NCBI GenBank assembly: GCA_039990395.1
Contig: JBDXFZ010000146.1
Location: 806,001-870,000, forward strand
Source: CALINF01 sp039990395
Lineage (GTDB): Bacteria > Pseudomonadota > Gammaproteobacteria > Pseudomonadales > Halieaceae
Direction: 5' to 3'
Length of the DNA stretch: 64,000 bases
The notes below the pieces were generated by a model that saw only the letters and a list, made by a program, of their open reading frames with translations, was not told the origin of the DNA and did no database searches. Below are positions 49,977 to 59,101 of the stretch, in pieces (position 1 is the stretch's first letter; each line of letters starts with the position of its first letter). Position numbers and translations under genes: made by a program.

Positions 49977-51320
49977 ATGATCAAAATCAAGCGGGGCTTG
50001 GATATTCCCATCCAGGGTGCGCCCCAGCAGTCTATCGAAGATGCACCGACAGCGCGTGCTGCGGCATTGGTTGGCTTTGACTATGTTGGTATGAAGCCAA
50101 CGATGGAAGTGCGCGAAGGCGACCGCGTTAAGCTTGGCCAGTTACTGTTCTCCGACAAGAAGAACCCTGGCGTGCTCTTTACAGCCCCTGCCGCAGGCAC
50201 AGTGGCGGCGATCAATCGCGGTGCAAAGCGGGTGCTACAGTCAGTAGTTATCGAGATTGATGGCGATGATGCCGTAGAGTTTCCCGCCTATGACGCGGCT
50301 GCAATCGAGACGCTGGACGCGGCAACGATTCGCAAGCAATTGATAGAGAGTGGCCAGTGGGTAGCCTTGCGCACTCGACCCTTCAGCAAAGTGCCAGCCG
50401 TAGACAGCGAGGCAACGGCCATCTTCGTTACGGCGATGGATTCGCATCCATTAGCGCCGGAACCCGCACTCGTGCTGGGTGAGCAAGCCGAGGCGTTCAA
50501 GCTGGGTCAGACGATACTGGCCAAGTTGACTGCAGGCAAAGTTCACGTTTGCGCTGCAGCGGGAAGCAATGTGCCAGTAGCATCGGGCGCCAATATTGAG
50601 CTAAGCGAGTTTGCCGGCCCGCATCCGGCTGGCTTACCCGGCACTCACATTCATTATCTGGAGGGCTGTAGTGCCTCCAAACCCGTATGGCAGATTGGCT
50701 ATCAAGATACGATTGCCATAGGCCGTCTGTTTCTTGACGGCAAGTTGTACACCGAGCGAGTTATTGCACTGGCAGGCCCTCAGGTGGAACAACCCCGAGT
50801 CTTGCGGACCCGCCTGGGCGCAGACTTACAAGCACTCTGTGCCGGGCAGCTCAAAGACGGCGACAACAGAGTCGTTTCGGGGTCCGTACTGGGTGGACGC
50901 CAGGTGCACGCGGCGACCAGCTATTTGGGTCGCTATCACAATCAGGTGTCGGTCTTGGTTGAAGGTAGGGAGCGCGAACTCATGGGGTGGCTATCTCCCG
51001 GCGCCAAAAAGCATTCCAACATGGGTATCTACCTCACCAGCTTTTTTGGCACCAAGCCGCTGGCGATGACCACCAGCACCAATGGCAGCGAAAGGGCGAT
51101 GGTGCCGGTAGGTTCTTACGAGACCATCATGCCTTTGGACATTCTGCCCACTCAGTTACTGCGATCCCTTATTGTTGGTGATACCGAGATGGCGCAGTCA
51201 TTAGGCTGCCTAGAGCTCGAAGAAGAAGATCTTGCCCTGTGCACGTACGTGTGCCCGGGAAAGTATGAGTATGGCCCGATTCTGCGGGACAATCTCACAC
51301 GCATCGAAAAGGAGGGTTAA
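49977..51320 (+). CDS. nqrA: Na+-translocating NADH:quinone reductase subunit A
   Basis: A 447-residue NqrA, the peripheral subunit on the cytoplasmic side that takes part in quinone reduction. MIKIKRGLDIPIQGAPQQSI is the typical start, and FDYVGMKPTMEVREGDRVKL with LLFSDKKNPGVLFTAPAAGT is the lipoyl-like region. LKLGQTI, AGPHPAGLPGTHIHYL and the C-terminal CLELEEEDLALCTYVCPGKY follow. It heads the nqrA-F operon; nqrB starts 3 bp later, with GGAGG preceding its GTG. Confidence 0.97.
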   Translation: MIKIKRGLDIPIQGAPQQSIEDAPTARAAALVGFDYVGMKPTMEVREGDRVKLGQLLFSDKKNPGVLFTAPAAGTVAAINRGAKRVLQSVVIEIDGDDAVEFPAYDAAAIETLDAATIRKQLIESGQWVALRTRPFSKVPAVDSEATAIFVTAMDSHPLAPEPALVLGEQAEAFKLGQTILAKLTAGKVHVCAAAGSNVPVASGANIELSEFAGPHPAGLPGTHIHYLEGCSASKPVWQIGYQDTIAIGRLFLDGKLYTERVIALAGPQVEQPRVLRTRLGADLQALCAGQLKDGDNRVVSGSVLGGRQVHAATSYLGRYHNQVSVLVEGRERELMGWLSPGAKKHSNMGIYLTSFFGTKPLAMTTSTNGSERAMVPVGSYETIMPLDILPTQLLRSLIVGDTEMAQSLGCLELEEEDLALCTYVCPGKYEYGPILRDNLTRIEKEG

Positions 51321-51323
51321 GAC

Positions 51324-52520
51324 GTGGCATTGAGAAAACTCCTCGACGGAATCGAGCACCATTTTCATGAAGGTGGGCGTTTCCAGAAATGGTATGCGCT
51401 GTTTGAGGCGGTAGATACGATCTTCTATTCACCTTCGCATGTCACACACTCGACCGCCCATGTCCGTGACGGTATTGATCTGAAACGAGTCATGATCACC
51501 GTTTGGTTCGCGGCGTTTCCGGCGATGTTCTACGGTATGTATAACCTCGGCTTCCAAGCCAACGATATTCTGGCGGCGAGCGGTGGGGCAGTGGAAGGCT
51601 GGCGGGGCTCGCTCATTGAAACATTTGGCGGCTACGATGCGACCAGTATCTGGGATTGCTTCTGGTTTGGTGCACTGTATTTTCTGCCAATCTATGCGGT
51701 GACCTTCATAGTAGGCGGATTCTGGGAAGTGTTGTTCGCCATGAAGCGTGGCCATGAGATTAACGAGGGTTTCTTTGTAACCTCAATCCTGTTTGCGCTG
51801 ATCTGTCCTCCAGACCTGCCATTGTGGCAAGCAGCGATGGGCATCAGTTTTGGTATTGTGATCGGCAAGGAAGTGTTTGGTGGAACGGGCAAGAATTTCC
51901 TTAATCCCGCGCTCACCGGTCGTGCATTTCTGTACTTTGCCTATCCGGCGCAGTTGTCTGGTGATGCGGTTTGGACGGCTGTTGATGGTTACACCGGCGC
52001 CACAGCGCTGTCGGTAGTCGCAGCCGAGGGCATGGAAGGGCTGCAAGCCCAGTTCACCTGGATGCAGGCGTTCATTGGTGCAGTTCCCGGCTCTATTGGA
52101 GAAACATCGACACTCGCTATTCTGATTGGCATGGTGGTGTTGTTGCTCACGCGCATCGCGTCTTGGCGCATCATGCTGGGCGTGTTTCTGGGAATGATGT
52201 TGTTCTCAAGCTTGTTGAATGCAGTGGGCTCTGAGTCCAATCTGGCGTTTGCCATGCCCTGGTACTGGCACTTGGTAACAGGCGGATTTGCGTTTGGCAT
52301 GGTGTTCATGGCGACTGATCCTGTTTCTGCGGCCATGACGAATGGCGGAAAATGGGCGTTTGGTATTTTGATCGGTGTGATGACTGTGCTGATCCGCGTG
52401 GTTAACCCGGCATTTCCGGAAGGCATCATGCTGGCCATTCTGTTCGCTAACCTGTTTGCACCATTAATGGATCATTTTGTAGTGCAGGCCAATATCAAGC
52501 GGAGGCTCGCCCGTGTCTAG
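51324..52520 (+). CDS. nqrB: Na+-translocating NADH:quinone reductase subunit B
   Basis: A 398-residue integral membrane subunit carrying riboflavin and a covalently bound FMN. Several membrane spans are visible, starting VMITVWFAAFPAMFYGMYN, with GGTGKNFLNPALTGRAFLYF between. The ApbE target motif is DGYTGATALS, whose last Thr is the FMN attachment site. MLAILFANLFAPLMDHFVVQ closes it. The start is GTG 51324, and nqrC overlaps by 8 bp. Confidence 0.97.
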   Translation: MALRKLLDGIEHHFHEGGRFQKWYALFEAVDTIFYSPSHVTHSTAHVRDGIDLKRVMITVWFAAFPAMFYGMYNLGFQANDILAASGGAVEGWRGSLIETFGGYDATSIWDCFWFGALYFLPIYAVTFIVGGFWEVLFAMKRGHEINEGFFVTSILFALICPPDLPLWQAAMGISFGIVIGKEVFGGTGKNFLNPALTGRAFLYFAYPAQLSGDAVWTAVDGYTGATALSVVAAEGMEGLQAQFTWMQAFIGAVPGSIGETSTLAILIGMVVLLLTRIASWRIMLGVFLGMMLFSSLLNAVGSESNLAFAMPWYWHLVTGGFAFGMVFMATDPVSAAMTNGGKWAFGILIGVMTVLIRVVNPAFPEGIMLAILFANLFAPLMDHFVVQANIKRRLARV

Positions 52521-53286
52521 TCACGATAGTATCAACAAGATTCTTCTGGTGGCTCTGTCGCTGTGCCTTGTGTGCTCGATTATTGTGTCCACAGCGGCGG
52601 TGGTATTAAAGCCCGCGCAAGAGGCGAACAAGAGCCTCGATAAGAAGCGTAATATTCTTGAAGCAGCAGGCATGTTAGATGAGAGCCGTGGCGTGGAGGA
52701 GCAGTTTGCGCAAGTTGCTACACGCGTTGTGGACCTGCGCACTGGCAAGTATGTCGATGATGTCGACCCGGCCAGCTACGATCAGCGCAAGGCTGCAAAG
52801 GATCCCGGTCAGTCAGAAGCACTGACATCTGAGCAGGATATCGCCAAAATCGCTCGCAGAGAGAATTATGCTGTTGTGTACCTCGTGCAGAGTGACGGCG
52901 GTGAGCTCGAGAAAATCATTCTTCCCATTCACGGTTATGGCTTGTGGTCGACTCTATACGGCTTTATGGCTCTGGAAGCCGATGGTAATACCATTGCCGG
53001 TCTGGGGTTCTATGAGCACGGTGAAACACCGGGTCTGGGTGGCGAGGTGGATAATCCGCGCTGGAAAGCGTTGTGGCCTGGGAAAGAGGTTTACAAGGGC
53101 GACGATGTCAGCATCGCACTGGTCAAAGGCAGCGTCGATCCGGCCAACGCTAACGCTAACTGGCAGATAGACGGCTTGTCGGGCGCGACGCTCACGGCTC
53201 GCGGCGTCACGAATTTGGTGCAATTCTGGCTGGGAGAGAACGGCTTTGAACCGTTCCTCAAAAACTTGAAGACGGGGGACGTCTGA
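52513..53286 (+). CDS. nqrC: Na+-translocating NADH:quinone reductase subunit C
   Basis: A 257-residue subunit with one N-terminal helix (ILLVALSLCLVCSIIVSTAA) and a periplasmic FMN domain. The flavinylation motif DGLSGATLTARG (Thr of SGAT) is present, along with LPIHGYGLWSTLYGFMALEA and FYEHGETPGLGGEVDNPRWK. FMN is added by ApbE, encoded downstream. The start is GTG 52513, overlapping nqrB; nqrD follows 1 bp after the stop. Confidence 0.97.
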   Translation: MSSHDSINKILLVALSLCLVCSIIVSTAAVVLKPAQEANKSLDKKRNILEAAGMLDESRGVEEQFAQVATRVVDLRTGKYVDDVDPASYDQRKAAKDPGQSEALTSEQDIAKIARRENYAVVYLVQSDGGELEKIILPIHGYGLWSTLYGFMALEADGNTIAGLGFYEHGETPGLGGEVDNPRWKALWPGKEVYKGDDVSIALVKGSVDPANANANWQIDGLSGATLTARGVTNLVQFWLGENGFEPFLKNLKTGDV

Positions 53287-53287
53287 G

Positions 53288-53950
53288 ATGGATAGTGTGA
53301 AGGAGACCCTCACCGGTCCAATTTTCAAAAACAATCCTATTGCATTGCAAATTCTCGGAATATGCAGTGCGCTGGCGGTCACGTCCTCTTTGCAGGTCAC
53401 GCTGGTTATGTGTGTAGCGTTAACGCTAGTGACAGCATTCTCCAATCTGTCGATTTCGGCGATTCGCAACTATATCCCGGGCAGTATTCGAATCATCGTG
53501 CAGATGATCATTATTGCATCGCTGGTAATAGTGGTTGACCAGGTGCTCAAGGCGGTGGCTTACGGTATCAGCAAGCAGCTGTCGGTTTTTGTGGGACTGA
53601 TCATCACCAACTGTATTGTGATGGGACGGGCTGAAGCGTTTGCGATGAAAAACCCGCCTCTGGCGAGCTTCATGGACGGTATAGGTAATGGCCTGGGCTA
53701 CTCAGTGGTGCTAATTTGTGTCGCGGTCGTCCGAGAGTTGTTTGGCGCGGGCAAATTGATGGGTATGGAGATTCTGCCGTTAGTTACTGAGGGTGGCTGG
53801 TATAACCCTAATGGTCTGTTGTTGCTACCACCTTCTGCCTTCTTCCTGATTGGCTTGTTTATCTGGGCGCTGCGCAGTTTCAATACTGAGCAGGTCGAGG
53901 AATCCGATTTCAAGATGGCCAAGCACAAACCAATCGAGGAGGGCGTTTAA
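53288..53950 (+). CDS. nqrD: Na+-translocating NADH:quinone reductase subunit D
   Basis: A 220-residue membrane subunit of the NqrD/RnfE type. Its half-membrane helices carry the two conserved cysteines, LGICSALAV and GLIITNCIVMGRAEAFAM, which with NqrE hold the intramembrane iron centre. SVVLICVAVVRELFGAGKLM is also family-typical. It begins 1 bp after nqrC and abuts nqrE directly. Confidence 0.97.
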   Translation: MDSVKETLTGPIFKNNPIALQILGICSALAVTSSLQVTLVMCVALTLVTAFSNLSISAIRNYIPGSIRIIVQMIIIASLVIVVDQVLKAVAYGISKQLSVFVGLIITNCIVMGRAEAFAMKNPPLASFMDGIGNGLGYSVVLICVAVVRELFGAGKLMGMEILPLVTEGGWYNPNGLLLLPPSAFFLIGLFIWALRSFNTEQVEESDFKMAKHKPIEEGV

Positions 53951-54559
53951 ATGGAACATTATCTGAGTCTTTTTGTTCGCTCTATTTTTATAGAGAACAT
54001 GGCACTGTCGTTCTTCCTGGGTATGTGTACTTTCCTTGCCGTGTCCAAGAAAGTTCAGGCTGCCTTTGGCTTGGGTGTCGCAGTCATTGTGGTGCTCATG
54101 ATCACTGTGCCTGTCAACAATCTGATCTACACGTATCTGCTTGCAGATGGCGCACTATCCTGGGCGGGTTTGCCAGATCTTGATCTGAGCTTCCTTGGCT
54201 TGTTGTCCTACATAGGTGTGATCGCAGCACTGGTTCAAATTCTTGAGATGTTTCTCGATAAGTATGTCCCGGCTTTGTACAACGCGCTTGGTGTGTTTCT
54301 GCCACTGATTACGGTGAATTGCGCTATCCTTGGCGCGTCGTTGTTTATGGTCGAGCGCGACTATAACTTCGGAGAGAGCGTTGTGTATGGTGCTGGCGCA
54401 GGTGTCGGCTGGGCTCTTGCGATCGTTGCTTTGGCGGGTATCCGCGAGAAGCTCAAGTACAGCGATGTACCCGATGGCCTTGAGGGTCTCGGCATTACCT
54501 TTATTACCGTAGGACTGATGTCGCTTGGCTTCATGTCGTTCGGTGGCATAGATATTTAA
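53951..54559 (+). CDS. nqrE: Na+-translocating NADH:quinone reductase subunit E
   Basis: A 202-residue membrane subunit paired with NqrD. SLFVRSIFIENMALSFFLGM is followed by the first Cys (GMCTFLAVSKK), then YNALGVFLPLITVNCAILGA, which has the second Cys; these complete the Cys4 iron site. GIREKLKYSDVPDGLEGLGI is the typical C-terminal loop. Its ATG directly follows the nqrD stop, and nqrF starts 17 bp later. Confidence 0.97.
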   Translation: MEHYLSLFVRSIFIENMALSFFLGMCTFLAVSKKVQAAFGLGVAVIVVLMITVPVNNLIYTYLLADGALSWAGLPDLDLSFLGLLSYIGVIAALVQILEMFLDKYVPALYNALGVFLPLITVNCAILGASLFMVERDYNFGESVVYGAGAGVGWALAIVALAGIREKLKYSDVPDGLEGLGITFITVGLMSLGFMSFGGIDI

Positions 54560-54576
54560 GCAGGACTGAGTCAACT

Positions 54577-55800
54577 ATGGATATGACAATCGTTTTTGGT
54601 GTCGGCATGTTTACAGCGATCGTGCTGGCGCTGGTATTGGTCATTCTTTTTGCGCGTGCGCAGCTTGTGAGCACAGGCGATGTCTCGATAGAGATTAACG
54701 GTGAGCGCACGATCACGGTGCCTGCCGGCGGCAAATTGCTGCAGACATTGTCTGACGAGAATATATTCCTTGCTTCAGCCTGCGGTGGCGGCGGTACGTG
54801 TGCCCAGTGCAAGTGTATTGTGACCGAGGGCGGTGGTTCGTTACTGCCTACTGAAGAGTCCCACTTCACTCGCCGCGATGCTGACGAAGGCTGGCGCCTC
54901 AGTTGCCAGACCGCGGTCAAGCAGGATATGAAGATCGAAGTCCCTGAAGAAGTGTTCGGTGTTAAGCAGTGGGAATGTACCGTAGAGTCGAACCCCAACG
55001 TCGCAACATTTATCAAGGAACTGACTCTGCGTTTGCCCGAAGGCGAGAGTGTGGATTTTCGCGCTGGCGGTTATGTTCAGCTCGAGTGTCCGCCGCACGT
55101 GGTTAAGTACGCCGATTTTGATGTAGAGGAAGAGTATCGCGGTGACTGGGAGCGCTTTGGCTTCTTTAAACTCGAATCGGCAGTCAAAGATACCGTTATC
55201 CGAGCCTACTCCATGGCGAATTATCCCGAAGAGCAAGGCATTGTTAAGTTCAATATACGTATTGCAACGCCGCCCCCCGGTAGCACCGGGATACCCTGCG
55301 GCGAAATGTCATCTTGGGTGTTTAACTTAAAGCCCGGTGACAAAGTGAAGGTATATGGCCCCTTCGGCGAGTTCTTTGCCAAAGACACCGAGGCAGAGAT
55401 GGTGTTCATTGGCGGTGGAGCGGGGATGGCGCCGATGCGTTCTCATTTGTTTGATCAATTGAAACGACTGCATTCAAACCGCAAGATCTCATTCTGGTAC
55501 GGAGCGCGCTCGATGCGCGAGATGTTCTATCAGGACGAATACGACAAGTTGGCCGAAGAGAACGACAACTTCGATTGGCATGTGGCGCTTTCCGATCCTC
55601 AGCCTGAAGATAACTGGGATGGATTGACCGGCTTTATTCACAATGTGCTGTATGAGGAGTATCTGAAAGATCATCCAGCCCCGGAAGACTGTGAGTTCTA
55701 TATGTGTGGTCCACCCATGATGAACGCAGCGGTTGTTCAAATGCTCACTGATCTGGGCGTAGAGCCAGAGAATATTCTACTAGATGACTTCGGCGGATAA
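54577..55800 (+). CDS. nqrF: Na+-translocating NADH:quinone reductase subunit F
   Basis: A 407-residue NADH dehydrogenase subunit. An N-terminal helix (GMFTAIVLALVLVILFA) anchors it. A 2Fe-2S ferredoxin domain follows with Cys at 69, 75 and 78 (ACGGGGTCAQCKC) and one in LSCQ. The ferredoxin-NADP reductase-type half has RAYSMANYP (FAD site), FIGGGAGMAPMRSHL (NADH site) and EFYMCGPPMMNAAVV. It accepts electrons from NADH. apbE begins inside its last 17 bases in another frame. Confidence 0.97.
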   Translation: MDMTIVFGVGMFTAIVLALVLVILFARAQLVSTGDVSIEINGERTITVPAGGKLLQTLSDENIFLASACGGGGTCAQCKCIVTEGGGSLLPTEESHFTRRDADEGWRLSCQTAVKQDMKIEVPEEVFGVKQWECTVESNPNVATFIKELTLRLPEGESVDFRAGGYVQLECPPHVVKYADFDVEEEYRGDWERFGFFKLESAVKDTVIRAYSMANYPEEQGIVKFNIRIATPPPGSTGIPCGEMSSWVFNLKPGDKVKVYGPFGEFFAKDTEAEMVFIGGGAGMAPMRSHLFDQLKRLHSNRKISFWYGARSMREMFYQDEYDKLAEENDNFDWHVALSDPQPEDNWDGLTGFIHNVLYEEYLKDHPAPEDCEFYMCGPPMMNAAVVQMLTDLGVEPENILLDDFGG

Positions 55801-56851
55801 ACACAGAAGCTCCAGACCATTAAGCCACTCAATCGAGTGGCTTTTTTGTGCTGCTGTATTTTTATTTCTGTCTGCTTGCTCGAGTGATGATCAGTATCAA
55901 AAGTTGTCTGGACCAACCATGGGGACGAGTTGGAGCGTAACCTATGGTCAAGCAGGTAGCGAACTCGGGCCACAGGAGCTCAGTCGGTTGATTTCAGAGC
56001 GGCTGGAAGCGGTCAATGCAAGCATGTCTACCTATCGAGATGACTCGGAGCTGATGCAGTTTAATCTGGCCGGCGTCGGTCAATCGGTTTTGTTGTCGGG
56101 CGATCTACGAACTGTGCTCGGTACGGCGCTACTTGTTGGTGAATCGTCCGGAGGCGCCTACGATGTTACGGTCGCACCGCTGGTAGACCTGTGGGGGTTT
56201 GGACCTGATGGGCCGGCGCAGGGTGTGCCTTCTGATGATCAAATAGAGGCGAGAATGTCTTCGGTAGGGCAGCAGTATTTGCAGTTGGGTGATGCTGGGA
56301 CAATCTCGAAAAGCCAAGCTGTACAGGTTGATTTGTCCTCCATTGCCAAGGGCTTTGGTGTGGATGCTGTAGCAGACGTCCTCGAAAACGTGGGTATTAG
56401 CGACTATCTGGCTGAAGTAGGCGGTGAGATGCGCCTTGCTGGACGCAGCCCGCGAGGCGATGACTGGCGCGTTGCCATTGAATCACCCGAGTCAGGCCAG
56501 CGTGGTGTTGCGCTGGCGTTTAGCGCGACAAATATTGCCGTTGCCACGTCGGGCGACTACAGAAATTTTTATGAGGTCGATGGCGTTCGCTATTCCCACT
56601 CCATAGATGCGCGCAGCGGACGGCCTGTGCGGCATGATCTTGTCTCCGTAACGGTACTGCATGAAAGCGCCATGTGGGCCGATGCGTGGGCTACAGCGCT
56701 TACGATACTCGGCCATGATGCCGCATTGTCGATAGCCAATCAGCGTGGTTTGGCCGTGTATTTAATACGCCGCGATCAAGACGCACTAGTGGTAGAATAC
56801 AGTGGTGGGTTTGTGCCATATCTGCCGGACGACCAGCGTGCGTCTCTGTAA
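55784..56851 (+). CDS. apbE: FAD:protein FMN transferase (lipoprotein)
   Basis: A 355-residue ApbE that transfers FMN from FAD to the Thr of NqrB and NqrC. It is a lipoprotein: a hydrophobic stretch (CAAVFLFLSAC) ends in a lipobox Cys at residue 32, so it is anchored in the periplasm. GPTMGTSWSVTYG, NASMSTYRDDSELMQFN, YDVTVAPLVDLWGFGP, VDLSSIAKGFGVDAVADV and HSIDARSGRP follow the family order. The start ATG 55784 overlaps nqrF by 17 bp, and no later in-frame start precedes the lipobox. Codons 13-22 coincide with a perfect terminator hairpin. Confidence 0.95.
   Translation: MTSADKHRSSRPLSHSIEWLFCAAVFLFLSACSSDDQYQKLSGPTMGTSWSVTYGQAGSELGPQELSRLISERLEAVNASMSTYRDDSELMQFNLAGVGQSVLLSGDLRTVLGTALLVGESSGGAYDVTVAPLVDLWGFGPDGPAQGVPSDDQIEARMSSVGQQYLQLGDAGTISKSQAVQVDLSSIAKGFGVDAVADVLENVGISDYLAEVGGEMRLAGRSPRGDDWRVAIESPESGQRGVALAFSATNIAVATSGDYRNFYEVDGVRYSHSIDARSGRPVRHDLVSVTVLHESAMWADAWATALTILGHDAALSIANQRGLAVYLIRRDQDALVVEYSGGFVPYLPDDQRASL
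55822..55847 (+). terminator. intrinsic terminator inside the apbE signal-peptide codons
   Basis: AAGCCACTC (55822-55830), loop AATC, and GAGTGGCTT (55835-55843) form a perfect 9-bp stem running into T6 (55842-55847). It lies 22 bp after the nqrF stop, where an nqr-operon terminator would be expected, yet within the apbE reading frame. A ribosome translating apbE would disrupt the hairpin, so it may act as an attenuator. Confidence 0.85.
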
Positions 56852-56880
56852 AAATCGCCGCGAATGACCTAGGAGCAACG

Positions 56881-57117
56881 ATGACCATTTTTATTATTAC
56901 CTTGTTTGTCTTTGCACTGGTGCTGGCCATTATGGCTGTGGGCGTGATCATGGGGGGCGAGCCCATCAAGGGTTCTTGTGGCGGTATGGGTGCGCTTGGT
57001 ATTGATCAGGCGTGCGATATCTGCGGTGGCGATCCACAACGTTGCGATGAGGAAACGCGCGATGGTGATGTGGGCAAGTCGAACCCCGGCCAGTTCTATC
57101 CCGCTGATAAGTCCTGA
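56881..57117 (+). CDS. nqrM: Nqr assembly protein NqrM
   Basis: A 78-residue protein with an N-terminal membrane helix (FIITLFVFALVLAIMAVGVI) and a four-Cys metal motif: KGSCGGMGALG, then ACDICGGDPQRCDEE. I recall NqrM as the factor needed to deliver iron to the NqrD/NqrE cluster. AGGAGC lies a few bases before the ATG. It follows apbE by 29 bp on the same strand. Confidence 0.95.
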   Translation: MTIFIITLFVFALVLAIMAVGVIMGGEPIKGSCGGMGALGIDQACDICGGDPQRCDEETRDGDVGKSNPGQFYPADKS

Positions 57118-57129
57118 AGACACTCCACA

Positions 57130-58425
57130 GTGATATCCGCTGACGCCAACGTTGCCGACAAGGAGTTGGCTCCCGCAGGCTCAATCTTCAACTATGCAGG
57201 CTTTATTGGGGTGCGCTACAGCTTTAGCGCAAAACGTAATCGCTTTACCTCCGTCATTGCCCTGGTGTCCATGCTGGGCATGGTGCTCGGTGTAGCAACA
57301 CTCATTACAGTTCTCTCTGTTATGAATGGGTTTGCAGGTGAGCTGCGTGGACGCATTCTGTCTTTGGTACCCCACGGCTATGTTAGTAGCGCAGGTGATG
57401 GCATCGATGGTTGGCAAGCGTTGGCTGCACAGCTGTCCGCCCGGCAGGATGTGGTGGCAGTGTCGCCCTATATTTCTGAAAAAGTCATTCTGGGTAGTGC
57501 CCGATTATTGCGTGGGGCAGTACTCACTGCCATTGACCCGGCTGCTGAAGCTGGTGTGTCAGATATCCCCAATGCGATGGTGAATGGCTCGCTCAATGCG
57601 CTCAACGAAACGCGTTACAGCGTAGTGCTCGGCGCAGCGCTTGCGCGCATATTGGGCGTTGTTCCCGGCGATACGATACAGGTGACTGTGCCGCGGCTCA
57701 CTGTTACCCCGCTAGGTATATTCCCTCGATCCAAGCGACTGACGGTGGTTGGCCTCTTCGAAGTTGGCGCTCAGCCGGACTCTCTACAGGCTTACGTCTC
57801 TTTAGCGACCGGCCAAAAGTTGTTAGGCCGTAAAGGAGCCGTTGATGGTTTGCAGGTGGAAACCACTGGTTTAATGGAGGCGCCGGAGATTATGGCTTCA
57901 TTAGCTGCGGATTTGGCTCCGGGTCTGCGGTCACAGGATTGGAGCCAGACTCAGGGTTCGTTGTTTCAAGCGGTAAAAATGGAGAAGATCATGGTAAGTC
58001 TGCTCCTGCTGAGCGTAGTGGTGGTGGCGGCATTTAATATTGTTTCAACGCTGGTTATGTCAGTGGCCGAGAAACGACGTGATATTGCAGTACTTCGTAC
58101 AATGGGAGCGCAGGCTCACGGTATTATGGTTATCTTTGTCTCCCATGGGCTGGCTCTTGCTGCAGTGGGAATTGGCGTGGGTGCAACGCTGGGCATTCTA
58201 TTATCAACCTATGTCGCGCAGATTACGGCAACCATTGAGCGGCTACTTAACGTTAAGCTGTTCGACCCTTCGGTCTACTTTATCAGCCAGCTACCCGCAG
58301 ATTTACACTGGATGGACGTGATTATGGTGGTTGTTGTGTCGTTGTTGCTGAGCCTGTTGGCTATGGTGTATCCGGCCTGGCGAGCCGCACAGATCGCTCC
58401 CGCCGAGGTGTTGCGCTATGAATAA
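57130..58425 (+). CDS. lolC: lipoprotein-releasing system permease LolC
   Basis: A 431-residue inner-membrane permease of the LolC/E type. A short extended N-terminus (about 25 residues) precedes FNYAGFIGVRYSFSAKRNRF and the first helix (GMVLGVATLITVLSVMNGFA). A large periplasmic domain and a C-terminal three-helix FtsX-like part follow (VSLLLLSVVVVAAFNIVSTL, ISQLPADLHWMDVIMVVVVS, AWRAAQIAPAEVLRYE). The assignment to LolC rather than LolE rests on its position first in lolCDE. The start is GTG 57130, and the stop overlaps lolD by 8 bp. Confidence 0.9.
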   Translation: MISADANVADKELAPAGSIFNYAGFIGVRYSFSAKRNRFTSVIALVSMLGMVLGVATLITVLSVMNGFAGELRGRILSLVPHGYVSSAGDGIDGWQALAAQLSARQDVVAVSPYISEKVILGSARLLRGAVLTAIDPAAEAGVSDIPNAMVNGSLNALNETRYSVVLGAALARILGVVPGDTIQVTVPRLTVTPLGIFPRSKRLTVVGLFEVGAQPDSLQAYVSLATGQKLLGRKGAVDGLQVETTGLMEAPEIMASLAADLAPGLRSQDWSQTQGSLFQAVKMEKIMVSLLLLSVVVVAAFNIVSTLVMSVAEKRRDIAVLRTMGAQAHGIMVIFVSHGLALAAVGIGVGATLGILLSTYVAQITATIERLLNVKLFDPSVYFISQLPADLHWMDVIMVVVVSLLLSLLAMVYPAWRAAQIAPAEVLRYE

Positions 58426-59101
58426 ATCGGTACTGGAATGCCGCTCGCTCTCCAAAACATACAAGGACGGCGAGCACACCGTCACGGTATTGCAATCGCT
58501 AGACCTCAATCTTATCGCAGGTGAGAAAATCGCTGTTATCGGTGCCAGTGGCTCGGGCAAGTCTACGTTACTGAATCTTTTGGGCGGGTTGGATGCTCCA
58601 TCCTCGGGCAGCGTTAGAGTAGCGGGGGAGGATCTGTCCAGGCTCTCGGAGCGGCAGCTATGTCACTGGCGCAACCAGCGGCTGGGCTTTGTTTACCAGT
58701 TCCACCATTTGCTTCCCGAGTTTGATGCCCGGGAAAACGTTGCGATGCCACTGTTGATCGCGGGGGTAAAGCGAGCGCAGGCTTTGGTAGCTGCCGGAGA
58801 GCTCTTGACCCGCGTCGGACTTTCTCACCGATTACAGCACCGCCCGGGTCAGCTATCTGGAGGAGAGCGTCAACGTGTAGCCATCGCAAGGGCACTAGTG
58901 GGGTCGCCCGACTGTGTGTTGATGGATGAACCTACCGGCAATCTGGACCCACACTCAGCCGAGCAGGTGCTGGCCTTGATTGATGAGCTGGGGCAAGAAC
59001 AAGCATCATTTGTTGTGGTCACACACGATCCGGAAATTGCGGGGCACATGAACCGTACGCTGGAATTGGTTGATGGCACGCTGCGTGAGGTTACCGCTTG
59101 A
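58418..59101 (+). CDS. lolD: lipoprotein-releasing system ATPase LolD
   Basis: A 227-residue ABC ATPase. Walker A is IGASGSGKSTLLNLLGG, the signature is QLSGGERQRVAIARALV, Walker B is CVLMDEPTGNLDP and the switch His is VVTHDPEIA. FVYQFHHLLPEF is the Q-loop region. It powers release of outer-membrane lipoproteins to LolA with LolC and LolE. It overlaps lolC by 8 bp, and its TGA overlaps the lolE start as TTGA. Confidence 0.97.
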   Translation: MNKSVLECRSLSKTYKDGEHTVTVLQSLDLNLIAGEKIAVIGASGSGKSTLLNLLGGLDAPSSGSVRVAGEDLSRLSERQLCHWRNQRLGFVYQFHHLLPEFDARENVAMPLLIAGVKRAQALVAAGELLTRVGLSHRLQHRPGQLSGGERQRVAIARALVGSPDCVLMDEPTGNLDPHSAEQVLALIDELGQEQASFVVVTHDPEIAGHMNRTLELVDGTLREVTA

